Source: Streptomyces pilosus
Lineage (GTDB): Bacteria > Actinomycetota > Actinomycetes > Streptomycetales > Streptomycetaceae
Direction of reading: 5' to 3'
DNA: 64,000 bases
Assembly: GCF_014649835.1 (NCBI RefSeq)
Contig: NZ_BMTU01000009.1
Span: 186,001-250,000, forward strand
Position numbers and translations under genes: made by a program. Below are positions 44,661 to 52,845 of the stretch, piece by piece (within the stretch, counting starts at the first letter, position 1; each line of letters opens with the position of its first letter). The notes under the pieces are model-generated. The model worked only from the letters and a program-made list of their open reading frames with translations, was not told the DNA's origin and ran no database searches.

Positions 44661-45203
44661 ATGGGCCTGCACTTCCACCGCGGCGCCGACGGCACGACGA
44701 CCGGGCGCAACGACGCCAACGGCTTCACGGTGACCCATGCCGACGAGGAGGAGGTGAAGCGGCAGCTGTACGAGGACGCCGGGTGGGAGTACACGCCGCC
44801 ACCGCCTCCGGTGCCGCCCGGATTCCACCGGTTCTCCCTGGTGCACGAGGAGTTCCGGTCCTCCGGATTCGCGGACGAGCGGTACGCGGGCCTGCGCGCG
44901 CGCCCGCCGGAGGGATGCGTGCCCGTCGACCGGGGCTGCTTCGCCCTGACGTGCGAGCGGCCGGGGAGGACGCTGATGGACGCGGTGGCCGGCACGGTCG
45001 CGGAGATCCGCCGCGAGCACGGACTGGTGATGAACAGCCTGGGTGTCGAGCAGCCCCAGGAGTGGTCCGACGCCGACACCAGGGGCGGGCACGCGGCCGA
45101 GACCGTCGCGCATCTCGTGCTGATGACGGCGCACCGCGCTCGACTGCTCGGGTACGGGCGCAAGGACATGGTCCGGCTACTCGATGCCGCGGGGATCGAG
45201 TAG
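44661..45203 (+). CDS. Hypothetical protein (180 aa)
   Basis: I do not recognise the family. N-terminal 'MGLHFHRGADGTTTGRNDANGFTV' is a mixed region; a Pro stretch near residue 50 separates it from an alpha/beta-looking part with two Cys ('GCVPVDRGCFALTCERPGR') and an amphipathic C-terminus ('AETVAHLVLMTAHRARLLGYGRKDMVRLL'). ATG 44661 has GGGGG about 8 nt upstream. Codon bias is normal. It lies between the HD gene and the ATPase operon, on the opposite strand, with no hint of linkage. Confidence 0.6.
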   Translation: MGLHFHRGADGTTTGRNDANGFTVTHADEEEVKRQLYEDAGWEYTPPPPPVPPGFHRFSLVHEEFRSSGFADERYAGLRARPPEGCVPVDRGCFALTCERPGRTLMDAVAGTVAEIRREHGLVMNSLGVEQPQEWSDADTRGGHAAETVAHLVLMTAHRARLLGYGRKDMVRLLDAAGIE

Positions 45204-45217
45204 CCGGACGGGCCGGG

Positions 45218-45610
45218 TCAGCAGTCCCTGAACTCCGGGGACTGGTTGAGGATCTGGGAGCGCACCGACGTGAAGCGGCCGTGCGTCCGGCCGCCCCTCG
45301 CCTCCGGGCGGAAGACCGCCACCCGGTGGCAGTTCTGGAAGGCCAGGGCCACGCCGAAGTGCCGCTCCAGGCTGCCGCGGACGGCGTCACTGGCGAGGGC
45401 GCGCAGGAGCTGGCCGCGTTCCTCCTCGGAGGGCGGCGGAGTGTGGTTGTCGGTGAAGTCGGCGGTGCCGGCCCGGAGATCGGCGGCGAGGGAGGCGATC
45501 AGGTCGTAGGCGTACGGCAGGGAGGTGCGGACGGTGTCCACGAAGTCCTGCTCGCGGATGTCGCCTTGCTCGGCTGCTGCGAGCAACTGCGGTGAGACGT
45601 CGAGGGACAT
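45218..45610 (-). CDS. SCO5389-family protein
   Basis: 130 residues, close to the actinobacterial family named after SCO5389: 'SLDVSPQLLAAAEQGDI', 'DFVDTVRTSLPYAYDLIASL', 'FTDNHTPPPSEEERGQLLRALASDAV', 'LERHFGVALAFQNCHRVAVF' and 'FTSVRSQILNQSPEFRDC'. The family is small, soluble and of unknown function. It begins 45 bp after the ArsA/CooC-type ATPase gene on the same strand, so the two are probably one transcript controlled by the Zur-like box at 46656-46670. Two Cys, including the C-terminal residue, could bind metal, but this is speculative. Confidence 0.85.
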   Translation of the reverse strand: MSLDVSPQLLAAAEQGDIREQDFVDTVRTSLPYAYDLIASLAADLRAGTADFTDNHTPPPSEEERGQLLRALASDAVRGSLERHFGVALAFQNCHRVAVFRPEARGGRTHGRFTSVRSQILNQSPEFRDC

Positions 45611-45655
45611 GGAGGGGCTCCGTTTCCGGTCGGAGGGCGACGAAGGCGACGTGGG

Positions 45656-46645
45656 TCAGTCGAGGGCGGCCGGGCCCGGGACGAAGTCCGGGTCGACCTG
45701 GGCGGCCAGGGCCTCACCCGTGCGTGCGTCCGCCCATGCGCGGGCGTTGCGCAGATGGAACTCCACGGCGTGGCGGTGCAGGCGGTCCCAGTCGCGGGAC
45801 TGCGCGTCGACGGTCTCGCGAAGCACGTTCAGGGCGTGGCGGTTGTGCGGCTCCAGCGGATCCGGGGAGTCCGGAGAGCCGGGCGCCTGCGACGGGGCCC
45901 GGCCCTGTTCCGCCGCGCGCACCCAGTCCGAGTGGACCAGGTGGGTCAGCAGGTCGTCGCCCACCTGTTCCTTCAGGAAGAGGAGGTCGTCCTCGCCGGT
46001 CACCTTGTTGCCGACGACCGCGATACGGATGCCGAACTCGCGTGCGTGGTCGCGGTACTGGCGGTAGACCGAGACGCCCTTGCGGGTCGGTTCCGCGACC
46101 AGGAAGGTCAGGTCGAAGCGGGTGAACAGACCGGAGGCGAAGGCGTCCGCGCCGGCGGTCATGTCGACCACGACGTATTCGCCCGGACCGTCGACGAGGT
46201 GCCCGAGGTAGAGCTCGACCGCACCGAGTTTGGAGTGGTAGCAGGCGACACCCAGGTCGCTCTCGTCGAACTCGCCCGTGACCATCAGCGGGACCCCGCC
46301 GGCCCGGGAGACGTGCCGCGTGTGCAGCTCGTCGTCGCCCAGGAGCCGCAGGAGACGCGAGCCCCGGCCGGGCGGAGTCGTCTTGATCATGGAATCGGAG
46401 GTGGTGATGCGGGGGTTGGTGCCGCGTAAGAAGGTCTTGATGCCGGGGAGGCCCGGACCCAGGGGCGGGGGTGTCCGCGGGGCGTCCTCGCCCGGGGCGA
46501 GTGCCTGCGCCAGGTGCTGGTTGATGTCGCCGTCGATGGCGAGGACGGGTGCTCCGGAGCGGGCCAGGTGGCGGGCGAAGAGGGCGGACAGGGTCGTCTT
46601 GCCGCTGCCGCCCTTGCCGACGAAGGCGATCCTCACCGGCAACAC
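45656..46645 (-). CDS. ArsA/CooC/MinD-type P-loop ATPase
   Basis: 329 residues. Deviant Walker A 'FVGKGGSGKTTLSALFARHLA' (residues ~8-16, KGGSGKT), then 'VLAIDGDINQHLAQAL' and 'EYVVVDMTAGADAFASGLFTRFDLTFLVAEPTRKGV', as in CooC-like nickel-insertion ATPases and related accessory NTPases (COG3640). GTG 46645 is the start; no ribosome-binding site is visible and a -10-like sequence lies just upstream, so the message may be leaderless. It is probably a metallochaperone or regulatory switch rather than a ParA, since no partner gene is present. Confidence 0.85.
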   Translation of the reverse strand: MLPVRIAFVGKGGSGKTTLSALFARHLARSGAPVLAIDGDINQHLAQALAPGEDAPRTPPPLGPGLPGIKTFLRGTNPRITTSDSMIKTTPPGRGSRLLRLLGDDELHTRHVSRAGGVPLMVTGEFDESDLGVACYHSKLGAVELYLGHLVDGPGEYVVVDMTAGADAFASGLFTRFDLTFLVAEPTRKGVSVYRQYRDHAREFGIRIAVVGNKVTGEDDLLFLKEQVGDDLLTHLVHSDWVRAAEQGRAPSQAPGSPDSPDPLEPHNRHALNVLRETVDAQSRDWDRLHRHAVEFHLRNARAWADARTGEALAAQVDPDFVPGPAALD

Positions 46646-46655
46646 CGCACGCTAT

Positions 46656-46670
46656 TGAAAATGAATGTCA
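46656..46670. promoter_or_regulatory. Zur-like 7-1-7 palindrome
   Basis: TGAAAATGAATGTCA: half-sites TGAAAAT and (complement) TGACATT match at 5 of 7 positions, close to the TGAAAATNATTTTCA Zur box of actinobacteria. It is strikingly AT-rich for this genome and lies 10 bp before the ATPase start codon. Confidence 0.6.
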
Positions 46671-46850
46671 TGTGTGTAGTTCTAGGGGTGCGCGCGGGGC
46701 CCCGTCAAATCCCCCGGCCGTGTCCGCCCGGTACTCACCCGATCGACGACCTGAGGGCACCGGTCACCGAGGAAGGGAGCAGCCGGGGGAGGCGGTCCCC
46801 CGCGGGGCGGACGGGCGGGCCGGCGCCGGCCCGCGGGTACCGGCCGGGTG

Positions 46851-47627
46851 TCAGCCCGCGACCAGTTCCCGCCGTACCTCGGGCGCGGCCACGGCCGAGG
46901 CAGCGGTCGCCGCCGGCCGCGACGTCCGCCACAGCCACAGCACGTCGCGGCCGAACGACCACAGCAGCAGGCCGAGCGCCAGCGCGACCACGGCGACGTT
47001 CGCCGCGTGCGGCAGCAGGGCCGCGCCCGCCACCAGCAGCAGCACCCCCTGGAGGGCGGCCACCGTCTTGCGGGCGGTGCTCGGCGGGAGCGGGGCGGTC
47101 AGCCAGGGCCAGACGCGCGCGGCGGCCACGAAGACGTACCGCATGCCGCCGATCAGCAGCACCCACGGCCCCATCACCATCGACACGTACACGCTCAGCA
47201 CCAGGATCAGGAAGGCGTCCACCTCCATGTCGAAACGGGCACCCAGCGGAGTCGACGTACCGGTCCTGCGGGCCACCTTGCCGTCGACACCGTCCAGGAT
47301 CAGGGCCACGGCGGTCAGACCGACGAAGAGGGAGACGGGCGGTGAGTCCTGGAACGAGTCGGCGACCAGCGCGGTCACCCCGCCCACCAGGGTGGCCCGG
47401 CCGAGGGTGACCCGGTTCGCCGCGCCGAAGGAGCGGAGCCGCGACCGGTGCAGGGCCCGGGAGAGCACCGCCCAGGTGGCGATCGCGAACACCAGGCCGG
47501 TCAGCCAGCCCGCGGGGCCCATGCCGATCGCCGTACCGATGACGGCGAGCAACAGGATCTGTACGCCCGCCCCCACGGCGGTCTCCTGCTGTACGAGCCT
47601 CGCGTCGTAACTGTTGTTCAGGGCCAC
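46851..47627 (-). CDS. CDP-alcohol phosphatidyltransferase
   Basis: 258 residues. The complete family signature D-G-x2-A-R-x8-G-x3-D-x3-D is present: 'DGKVARRTG' then 'GARFDMEVDA'. There are six to seven hydrophobic segments, as expected for these membrane enzymes, which transfer a phosphoalcohol from CDP-activated lipid or polyol. The acceptor (glycerol-P, inositol-P or another alcohol) cannot be read. GTG 47627 is chosen because GGAGG lies 9 nt upstream; the open frame extends further but runs through the divergent promoter. It is divergent from the dehydrogenase gene and probably part of the same pathway. Confidence 0.88.
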   Translation of the reverse strand: MALNNSYDARLVQQETAVGAGVQILLLAVIGTAIGMGPAGWLTGLVFAIATWAVLSRALHRSRLRSFGAANRVTLGRATLVGGVTALVADSFQDSPPVSLFVGLTAVALILDGVDGKVARRTGTSTPLGARFDMEVDAFLILVLSVYVSMVMGPWVLLIGGMRYVFVAAARVWPWLTAPLPPSTARKTVAALQGVLLLVAGAALLPHAANVAVVALALGLLLWSFGRDVLWLWRTSRPAATAASAVAAPEVRRELVAG

Positions 47628-47646
47628 CGAGCATTCCTCCGGCCGT

Positions 47647-47675
47647 GTGACAGAGTCGATCAAGGCCGCTACCTT
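47647..47675 (+). promoter_or_regulatory. Promoter candidate of the dehydrogenase-PTPS-GT operon
   Basis: GTGACA (47647-47652), 17-bp spacer, TACCTT (47670-47675), 62 bp before the ATG at 47737. Confidence 0.45.
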
Positions 47676-47736
47676 GTGCGCGGCCTGTGCACCACTCGGT
47701 ACGCGTGCAGCTTCCCGATCGTTCAGGAGGACTTCG

Positions 47737-48732
47737 ATGAACCGCACCGCCCGTGCGTTCTGGCTCGACTCACCTGGCCGAGGGGAGATCCGCGAGCTCA
47801 CCCTCCCGGCACCGGGCGAGGACGAGGTGCTGGTGCGCTCGCTCTACTCGGGCGTCAGCCGCGGCACCGAGACGCTCGTCTTCCGCGGGGGAGTGCCCGA
47901 GAGCCAGCACACCGTGATGCGGGCGCCCTTCCAGGAGGGCGACTTCCCGGGCCCGGTGAAGTACGGCTACCTCAACGTGGGAGTGGTGGAGGAAGGACCC
48001 GGGAACCTCACCGGACGCACCGTGTTCTGCCTCCACCCGCACCAGACCCGGTACGTCGTGCCCGCGCACGCCGTCACTCCCGTACCCGACGGCGTGCCGG
48101 CCGGGCGGGCCGTGCTCGCCGGCACCGTGGAGACCGCCGTCAACGCCCTGTGGGACGCGGCGCCGCTGGTCGGCGACCGCATCGCCGTGGTCGGCGGAGG
48201 GATGATCGGCTGCTCGGTCGCCGCGCTGCTGGCCCGCTTCCCCGGCGTGCGCGTCCAGCTCGTCGACGCCGACCCCGCACGGGCCGTGACCGCCGAGGCG
48301 CTCGGCGTCGGCTTCGCGCTCCCCGCGGACGCCCTCGGCGACTGCGACCTGGTCGTCCACGCCAGCGCCACCGAACAGGGGCTCGGCAGGGCACTCGAAC
48401 TGCTCCGCCCCGAGGGCACCGTCGTCGAACTGAGCTGGTACGGCGACCGGAAGGTGAGCCTCCCGCTGGGCGAGGCCTTCCACTCCCGGCGCCTCACCGT
48501 CCGCGGCAGCCAGGTCGGCACCGTCTCCCCGGCCCGCGCCGGCCGCAGCTACGCCGACCGGCTCGCCCTCGCCCTCGACCTGCTCGCAGACCCTGCCCTC
48601 GACGCCCTGATCACCGGCGAATCCGCCTTCGAGGAGCTGCCCGACGTCATGCCCCGCCTCGCCTCCGGCGCCGTCCCCGCCCTGTGCCACCGCGTGCGCT
48701 ACGCCGGCCCGGACCGAAGCACACACGTCTGA
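47737..48732 (+). CDS. MDR-family dehydrogenase (BchC-like)
   Basis: 331 residues with an MDR layout: N-terminal GroES-like domain ('PGEDEVLVRSLYSGVSRGTETLVFRGG') and a Rossmann domain with 'IAVVGGGMIGCSVAALLARF' and 'VQLVDADPARAVTAEALG'. The usual catalytic-zinc Cys of alcohol dehydrogenases after the GroES start is replaced by the 'GVSRGTE' motif of the BchC/threonine-dehydrogenase-like subgroup, so zinc dependence is doubtful. It oxidises or reduces a hydroxyl/keto group, substrate unknown. Strong ribosome-binding site (CAGGAGG, 6 nt before ATG 47737). In S. coelicolor I recall the equivalent gene next to SCO6650. Confidence 0.85.
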   Translation: MNRTARAFWLDSPGRGEIRELTLPAPGEDEVLVRSLYSGVSRGTETLVFRGGVPESQHTVMRAPFQEGDFPGPVKYGYLNVGVVEEGPGNLTGRTVFCLHPHQTRYVVPAHAVTPVPDGVPAGRAVLAGTVETAVNALWDAAPLVGDRIAVVGGGMIGCSVAALLARFPGVRVQLVDADPARAVTAEALGVGFALPADALGDCDLVVHASATEQGLGRALELLRPEGTVVELSWYGDRKVSLPLGEAFHSRRLTVRGSQVGTVSPARAGRSYADRLALALDLLADPALDALITGESAFEELPDVMPRLASGAVPALCHRVRYAGPDRSTHV

Positions 48733-48846
48733 CCTCAGAAAAGAGGTAGCCAACGCTGAACAGGGGAAGGCAGTCAGCCGTACTACACGGCATCCCCGTC
48801 GGAGATCGGCCGGGGAACAGACGCGCCGCACCTGGAGGGTCGTCCG
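48733..48846. other. Short intergenic leader with 5-5-5 inverted repeat
   Basis: 114 bp between the dehydrogenase and PTPS-like genes, less GC-rich than its surroundings; GCCGT-ACTAC-ACGGC lies at about 48777-48791. No clear promoter. Confidence 0.35.
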
Positions 48847-49245
48847 TTGTTCAGCATCACCGTCCGCGATCACATCATGATCGCCCACAGCTTCCGCGGC
48901 GAGGTCTTCGGACCGGCCCAGCGTCTCCACGGGGCCACGTTCCTCGTGGACGCCACGTTCCGGCGCGAACAGCTGGACGAGGACAACATCGTGGTCGACA
49001 TCGGCCTCGCCACACAGGAACTCGGAGCCGTCGTCGGCGAGCTGAACTACCGCAACCTCGACAGCGAACCGGACTTCGCGGGGATCAACACCTCCACGGA
49101 GTACCTGGCCAAGGTCATCGCCGACCGGCTCGCCGAGCGCATCCACAAGGGCGCCCTGGGCGAGGGTGCCAAGGGCATCGCCAAGATCGCCGTCACCCTG
49201 CACGAGTCGCACATCGCCTGGGCGAGCTACGAGCGTGCGCTGTGA
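48847..49245 (+). CDS. 6-pyruvoyl-tetrahydropterin synthase fold protein lacking catalytic residues
   Basis: 132-residue T-fold protein; TTG 48847 start with GGAGG upstream. One zinc-type His is kept (His14 in 'IAHSF'), but where QueD/PTPS have C-G-R-L-H-G-H this protein has A-Q-R-L-H-G-A: the nucleophile Cys is Ala24 and the second metal His is Ala30. The Asp-His pair of the catalytic triad is Asn67-Tyr68. The pterin-anchoring Glu region 'HESHIAWASY' is intact. I recall that the S. coelicolor homologue SCO6650 was crystallised and shown to lack zinc and PTPS activity while keeping a pterin-like pocket. It may act on, or carry, a GTP-derived pyrimidine or pterin. Confidence 0.9.
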   Translation: MFSITVRDHIMIAHSFRGEVFGPAQRLHGATFLVDATFRREQLDEDNIVVDIGLATQELGAVVGELNYRNLDSEPDFAGINTSTEYLAKVIADRLAERIHKGALGEGAKGIAKIAVTLHESHIAWASYERAL

Positions 49246-50459
49246 CCGACACGACCGTCCACCGGGCCGGCAGGACGGCCGACCGGGCCGGGACCGCCCG
49301 CCTGGACTATGTTCCCCAGCAGGCGTCCTTCCCGAGGAACGGCGGGATCATCCCCATGTCCCTGCGCTCCGTGCACTTCGTCATGCCGGGCGGTGTCGAC
49401 GACCCGGCCAAGCCGAGCGGCGGCAACGCCTACGACCGCCGTGCCTGCCTGGACCTGCCCGGCTTCGGCTGGCAGGTGCACCGGCACGCGGTGGCCGGCG
49501 ACTGGCCCCGGCCCGACGCCGCCGCCCGGGCGGAACTCGCCCGTACCCTGCGTGAACTGCCGGACGGCAGCGTCGTCCTGCTCGACGGGCTGGTCGCCTG
49601 CGGGGTGCCCGAGATCGTCGTCCCCGAGGCGGAGGAGGGCCGGCTGGGCATGGCCGTGCTCGTCCACCTCCCGCTCGGCGACGAGACCGGCCTCGACCCG
49701 GCCGTCGCCGCCGAGCTGGACACCCGCGAACGCGCGGTGCTGCGAGCGGTCCCCGCCGTCGTCGCCACCAGCGACTGGGCCGTCCGCCGCCTCGTCTCCC
49801 ACCACGGCCTCGCGCCCGACCGGGTCCACGTCGCCGCCCCCGGCGCCGACATCGCGCCCCTCGCCCCCGGAACCGACGGGGTCTCGAAGCTGCTGTGCGT
49901 GGCCGCGGTGACACCCCGCAAGGGGCAGCACCGGCTGGTCGAGGCCCTGGCGGCGGTGGCCGACCTGCCGTGGAGCTGCTCCCTCGTCGGCGGGCTCGGA
50001 CACGACCCCGCCTACGTCACCCACCTGCGCGGCCTCATCCGCGAGCACGGCCTGGAGGACCGGCTGGAACTCGCCGGACCGCGGACCGGCGCCGCACTCG
50101 AGGCCAGCTACGCCGCCGCCGACCTGATGGTGCTCACCTCGTACGCGGAGACGTACGGCATGGCCGTCACCGAGGCGCTGGCGCGCGGCATCCCGGTGCT
50201 GGCGACCGACGTCGGCGGACTGCCCGAGGCGGTCGGCCGCGCACCCGACGGAGGAGTGCCCGGCATCCTCGTCCCGCCGGAGAACCCCGCCGCCATCGCC
50301 GCCGAACTGCGCGGCTGGTTCGGCGAGGCGGACGTACGACGCCGGCTGAAGGCGGCCGCCCGCAGCAGGCGGGCCGCACTCGGCGGCTGGGCGAGCACCG
50401 CACAGAGCCTGGCCGCGGTCCTGCGCCGGCTCCCGACCGAACCCCGGAGGGCCGCATGA
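49242..50459 (+). CDS. GT4-family glycosyltransferase
   Basis: 405 residues; GTG 49242 overlaps the previous TGA (GTGA). GT-B fold with 'LLCVAAVTPRKGQHRLVEALA', 'CSLVGGLGHDP', 'LAGPRTGAALEASYAAADLMVLTSYAETYGMAVTEALARGIPVLATDVGGLPEAV', the E-x7-E nucleotide-sugar motif of retaining GT4 enzymes. The N-terminal ~35 residues are an extra segment. No signal or membrane anchor, so cytosolic or peripheral. It transfers a sugar to an unknown acceptor; linkage to the PTPS-like, methyltransferase and lipid genes suggests a glycosylated intermediate. Confidence 0.9.
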   Translation: MTDTTVHRAGRTADRAGTARLDYVPQQASFPRNGGIIPMSLRSVHFVMPGGVDDPAKPSGGNAYDRRACLDLPGFGWQVHRHAVAGDWPRPDAAARAELARTLRELPDGSVVLLDGLVACGVPEIVVPEAEEGRLGMAVLVHLPLGDETGLDPAVAAELDTRERAVLRAVPAVVATSDWAVRRLVSHHGLAPDRVHVAAPGADIAPLAPGTDGVSKLLCVAAVTPRKGQHRLVEALAAVADLPWSCSLVGGLGHDPAYVTHLRGLIREHGLEDRLELAGPRTGAALEASYAAADLMVLTSYAETYGMAVTEALARGIPVLATDVGGLPEAVGRAPDGGVPGILVPPENPAAIAAELRGWFGEADVRRRLKAAARSRRAALGGWASTAQSLAAVLRRLPTEPRRAA

Positions 50460-51505
50460 CCGAACCGGCGACCACCATCCCGCACAGCGGCGCGATCCCG
50501 GCCCAGCCCGGCCCCCGGGACGTCGCGGACGCGCTGCCCGGCCGGCCAGGGGGCACTGTGGAACCCGAGAACACCGTCGCCGCGGGGACGTCCGTCATCC
50601 CCGGCGCGGGCCCGTCCGCGTCGCGCCCCGGTGAACGGGCCACCCTGCGGCTGCGGGACAGCGACGACGGCGAACCCGCCCGCTACGCGCCCGAGTGGCT
50701 CCAGCTGCGCGAACCCGCCGACGCCGCCGCCCGCTCGTACGAGCTGCTCGACCCGCTGCGCATCCGGCTCGCCAATCTGCCGGGCCGGGCGGACGGCCTC
50801 GTCATCCACGACATCGGCTGCGGCACCGGTTCGATGGGCCGCTGGCTCGCACCCCACCTCGACGGCGCCCAGCACTGGGTGCTGCACGACCGGGACCCCT
50901 ACCTGCTGCACTTCGCCGCCGTCGCCTCGCCGCGGTCCGCCGCCGACGGCAGTCACGTCACCGTCGAGACCCGGCGCGGTGACGTCGCCCGGCTCACCCC
51001 GGACGCGCTGTCGGGCGCCTCCCTCGTGACGGCGTCGGCGCTGCTCGACGTCCTCACCCGCGAGGAGATCGGCGTCCTGGCCGCCGCCTGCGCGGGCGCC
51101 GGCGCCCCGGCCCTGCTCACGCTGTCGGTGGCGGGACGGGTGGAGCCGACCGCGCCGCATCCGATGGACCAGGAGATCACCGAGGCGTTCAACGCCCATC
51201 AGCGGCGGGACGGACTGCTCGGACCCGACGCGGTCACCGTCGCCGCCGAGGCGTTCGCCGAGCACGGGGCGACCGTGAAGCTGCACCCCAGCCCCTGGCG
51301 TCTGGGGCCGGAGCAGGCCGCGCTGACCGAGCAGTGGCTCCGGGGATGGGTCGGCGCGGCGGTGGAGGAGCGGCCGGAGCTGGCCCGCCGTGCCGAGACG
51401 TATCTGGCCGAACGGCTGGAGGCCTGCGCGGCCGGGGAGTTGCGGGTGGTCGTCCAGCACACCGACCTGCTCGCCCTGTGCCGGCCGGTGGGCGGAGCCG
51501 GATGA
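50456..51505 (+). CDS. Class I SAM-dependent methyltransferase
   Basis: 349 residues; ATG 50456 overlaps the glycosyltransferase stop (ATGA). After a disordered ~65-residue N-terminus comes 'GLVIHDIGCGTGSMGRWLAPHL' (motif I) and 'HWVLHDRDPYLLHFAA', then 'SLVTASALLDVLTREEI' (motif IV region). The later part ('HPSPWRLGPEQAALTEQWLRGWVGAAVEERPEL') is an unassigned helical cap. The substrate is unknown. Translational coupling with its neighbours on both sides shows it belongs to this pathway. Confidence 0.88.
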   Translation: MTEPATTIPHSGAIPAQPGPRDVADALPGRPGGTVEPENTVAAGTSVIPGAGPSASRPGERATLRLRDSDDGEPARYAPEWLQLREPADAAARSYELLDPLRIRLANLPGRADGLVIHDIGCGTGSMGRWLAPHLDGAQHWVLHDRDPYLLHFAAVASPRSAADGSHVTVETRRGDVARLTPDALSGASLVTASALLDVLTREEIGVLAAACAGAGAPALLTLSVAGRVEPTAPHPMDQEITEAFNAHQRRDGLLGPDAVTVAAEAFAEHGATVKLHPSPWRLGPEQAALTEQWLRGWVGAAVEERPELARRAETYLAERLEACAAGELRVVVQHTDLLALCRPVGGAG

Positions 51506-52845
51506 GTCCGCAGACGGCGGAGGCGGCTGCGGGGGCGGCTGCCGAGCCGGCGGCGGGCACCGGCCGCGGTGGCTTCCGTGGTCTCCTCGCACGCGCCAAC
51601 ACCCCCGCCGTGCGCACGCGTCTGGGCACCCTCGCGGGTGTCGCGATCCTGGCCGTGCTGTTCTGGCGGCTCGGAACCGGGGCGTTCGTGGACGGGATCC
51701 GGCGCATCGACGGGCCCACGGTGCTCGCGGCGCTCGGGATCGGACTGGTGACCACCGTGTTCAGCGCGTGGCGCTGGGCGTTGGTGGCGCGCGGGATCGG
51801 GATCCGGCTGCCCCTCGGGGCGGCCGTCGCGGACTACTACCGTGCGCTGTTCCTCAACGCGGCGCTGCCCGGGGGAGTCCTGGGGGACGTGCACCGTGCC
51901 GTGCGGCACGGCAAGGACGCGGGTGACCTGGGGCGGGGGGTGCGGGCGGTGGTGCTGGAGCGGACGGCCGGCCAGCTCGCGCTGTTCGCCGCCGGGACTG
52001 TGGTGCTGGTGACCATGCCGTCGCCGGTGCGGGAAGAGGTGCGGCAGGCGCTCCCGGTCGTCGGGCTCGGGGTGGTGGGGGCCGGCGCGGTGGTCCTCGC
52101 GCTGCGGATGAACCGGGCGCCGGGTGCCGCCCGGCCGGGGCGGGGGCGTGGGTGGGGGACACGCATGCTGGGCGAGGCCCGGGTGGGACTGTGCTCCCGG
52201 CGGAGCGCCCCCGGTGTCCTCGCGTCCTCCGTCGTGGTGCTCGCCGGGTACGTGGCCATGTTCGTGCTGGCCGCGGAGGTCGCCGGAGTGAGGGCGTCGG
52301 TGGGGGAGTTGCTGCCGCTCGCGGTGCTGGCGCTGCTGGCGATGGGACTGCCGCTGAACGTGGGGGGCTGGGGGCCGCGCGAAGGGGTCACCGCCTGGGC
52401 GTTCGGGGCCGCGGGGCTCGGGGCGGGACCCGGGCTGACGGTCGCGGTGGTGTACGGGGTGCTCAGTCTGGTGGCGAGCCTGCCGGGGGCCGTGGTGCTG
52501 GTGGTGCGGTGGTACGGCGGGGTGCGGCGAGGCGGCGACCGTCGTTCCTCCGCCCTCTCCCGTCCCGTCCCCGGGGGTGTGGCCCCCGAACCCCTGGCCG
52601 GCCCCCGGCCTCGTCCTCGCACGCCGTACGTGCCGGGAGCCGGGCCTCGGCCGTCCTCGGGGGTCCCGGACGGCCCCGGAGCCGGGTCCCGGTCGCCGGG
52701 CGTTTTCCCCCGGCCCCGTTCTCAGGCGTCGGAGGTCAGCAGCGAGAAATACGTGCCGAAGGAATCCACCAGGCTCGCCAGGAGTTGCTTGCCCTTTTCC
52801 GCGGAGGCCAGGGAAGGGCGCCCGATGACACCGGAATCGGTGTAG
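51502..52845 (+). CDS. LPG-synthase/flippase-like membrane protein (PF03706 type)
   Basis: 447 residues; ATG 51502 overlaps the methyltransferase stop. Seven to eight hydrophobic segments with 'ALFLNAALPGGVLGDVHRAVRHGKD' and 'LPLNVGGWGPREGVTAWAFGAAG' define the membrane domain shared by MprF flippases and AglD-like proteins. The conserved domain ends near residue 345 ('VVRWYGGVRR'). The remaining ~100 residues are Pro/Arg/Ser-rich and run 124 bp into the 3' end of the convergent creatininase gene, so this tail is probably read-through. No aminoacyl-transferase domain is present. It could move a lipid-linked product across the membrane. Confidence 0.82.
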   Translation: MSPQTAEAAAGAAAEPAAGTGRGGFRGLLARANTPAVRTRLGTLAGVAILAVLFWRLGTGAFVDGIRRIDGPTVLAALGIGLVTTVFSAWRWALVARGIGIRLPLGAAVADYYRALFLNAALPGGVLGDVHRAVRHGKDAGDLGRGVRAVVLERTAGQLALFAAGTVVLVTMPSPVREEVRQALPVVGLGVVGAGAVVLALRMNRAPGAARPGRGRGWGTRMLGEARVGLCSRRSAPGVLASSVVVLAGYVAMFVLAAEVAGVRASVGELLPLAVLALLAMGLPLNVGGWGPREGVTAWAFGAAGLGAGPGLTVAVVYGVLSLVASLPGAVVLVVRWYGGVRRGGDRRSSALSRPVPGGVAPEPLAGPRPRPRTPYVPGAGPRPSSGVPDGPGAGSRSPGVFPRPRSQASEVSSEKYVPKESTRLARSCLPFSAEAREGRPMTPESV

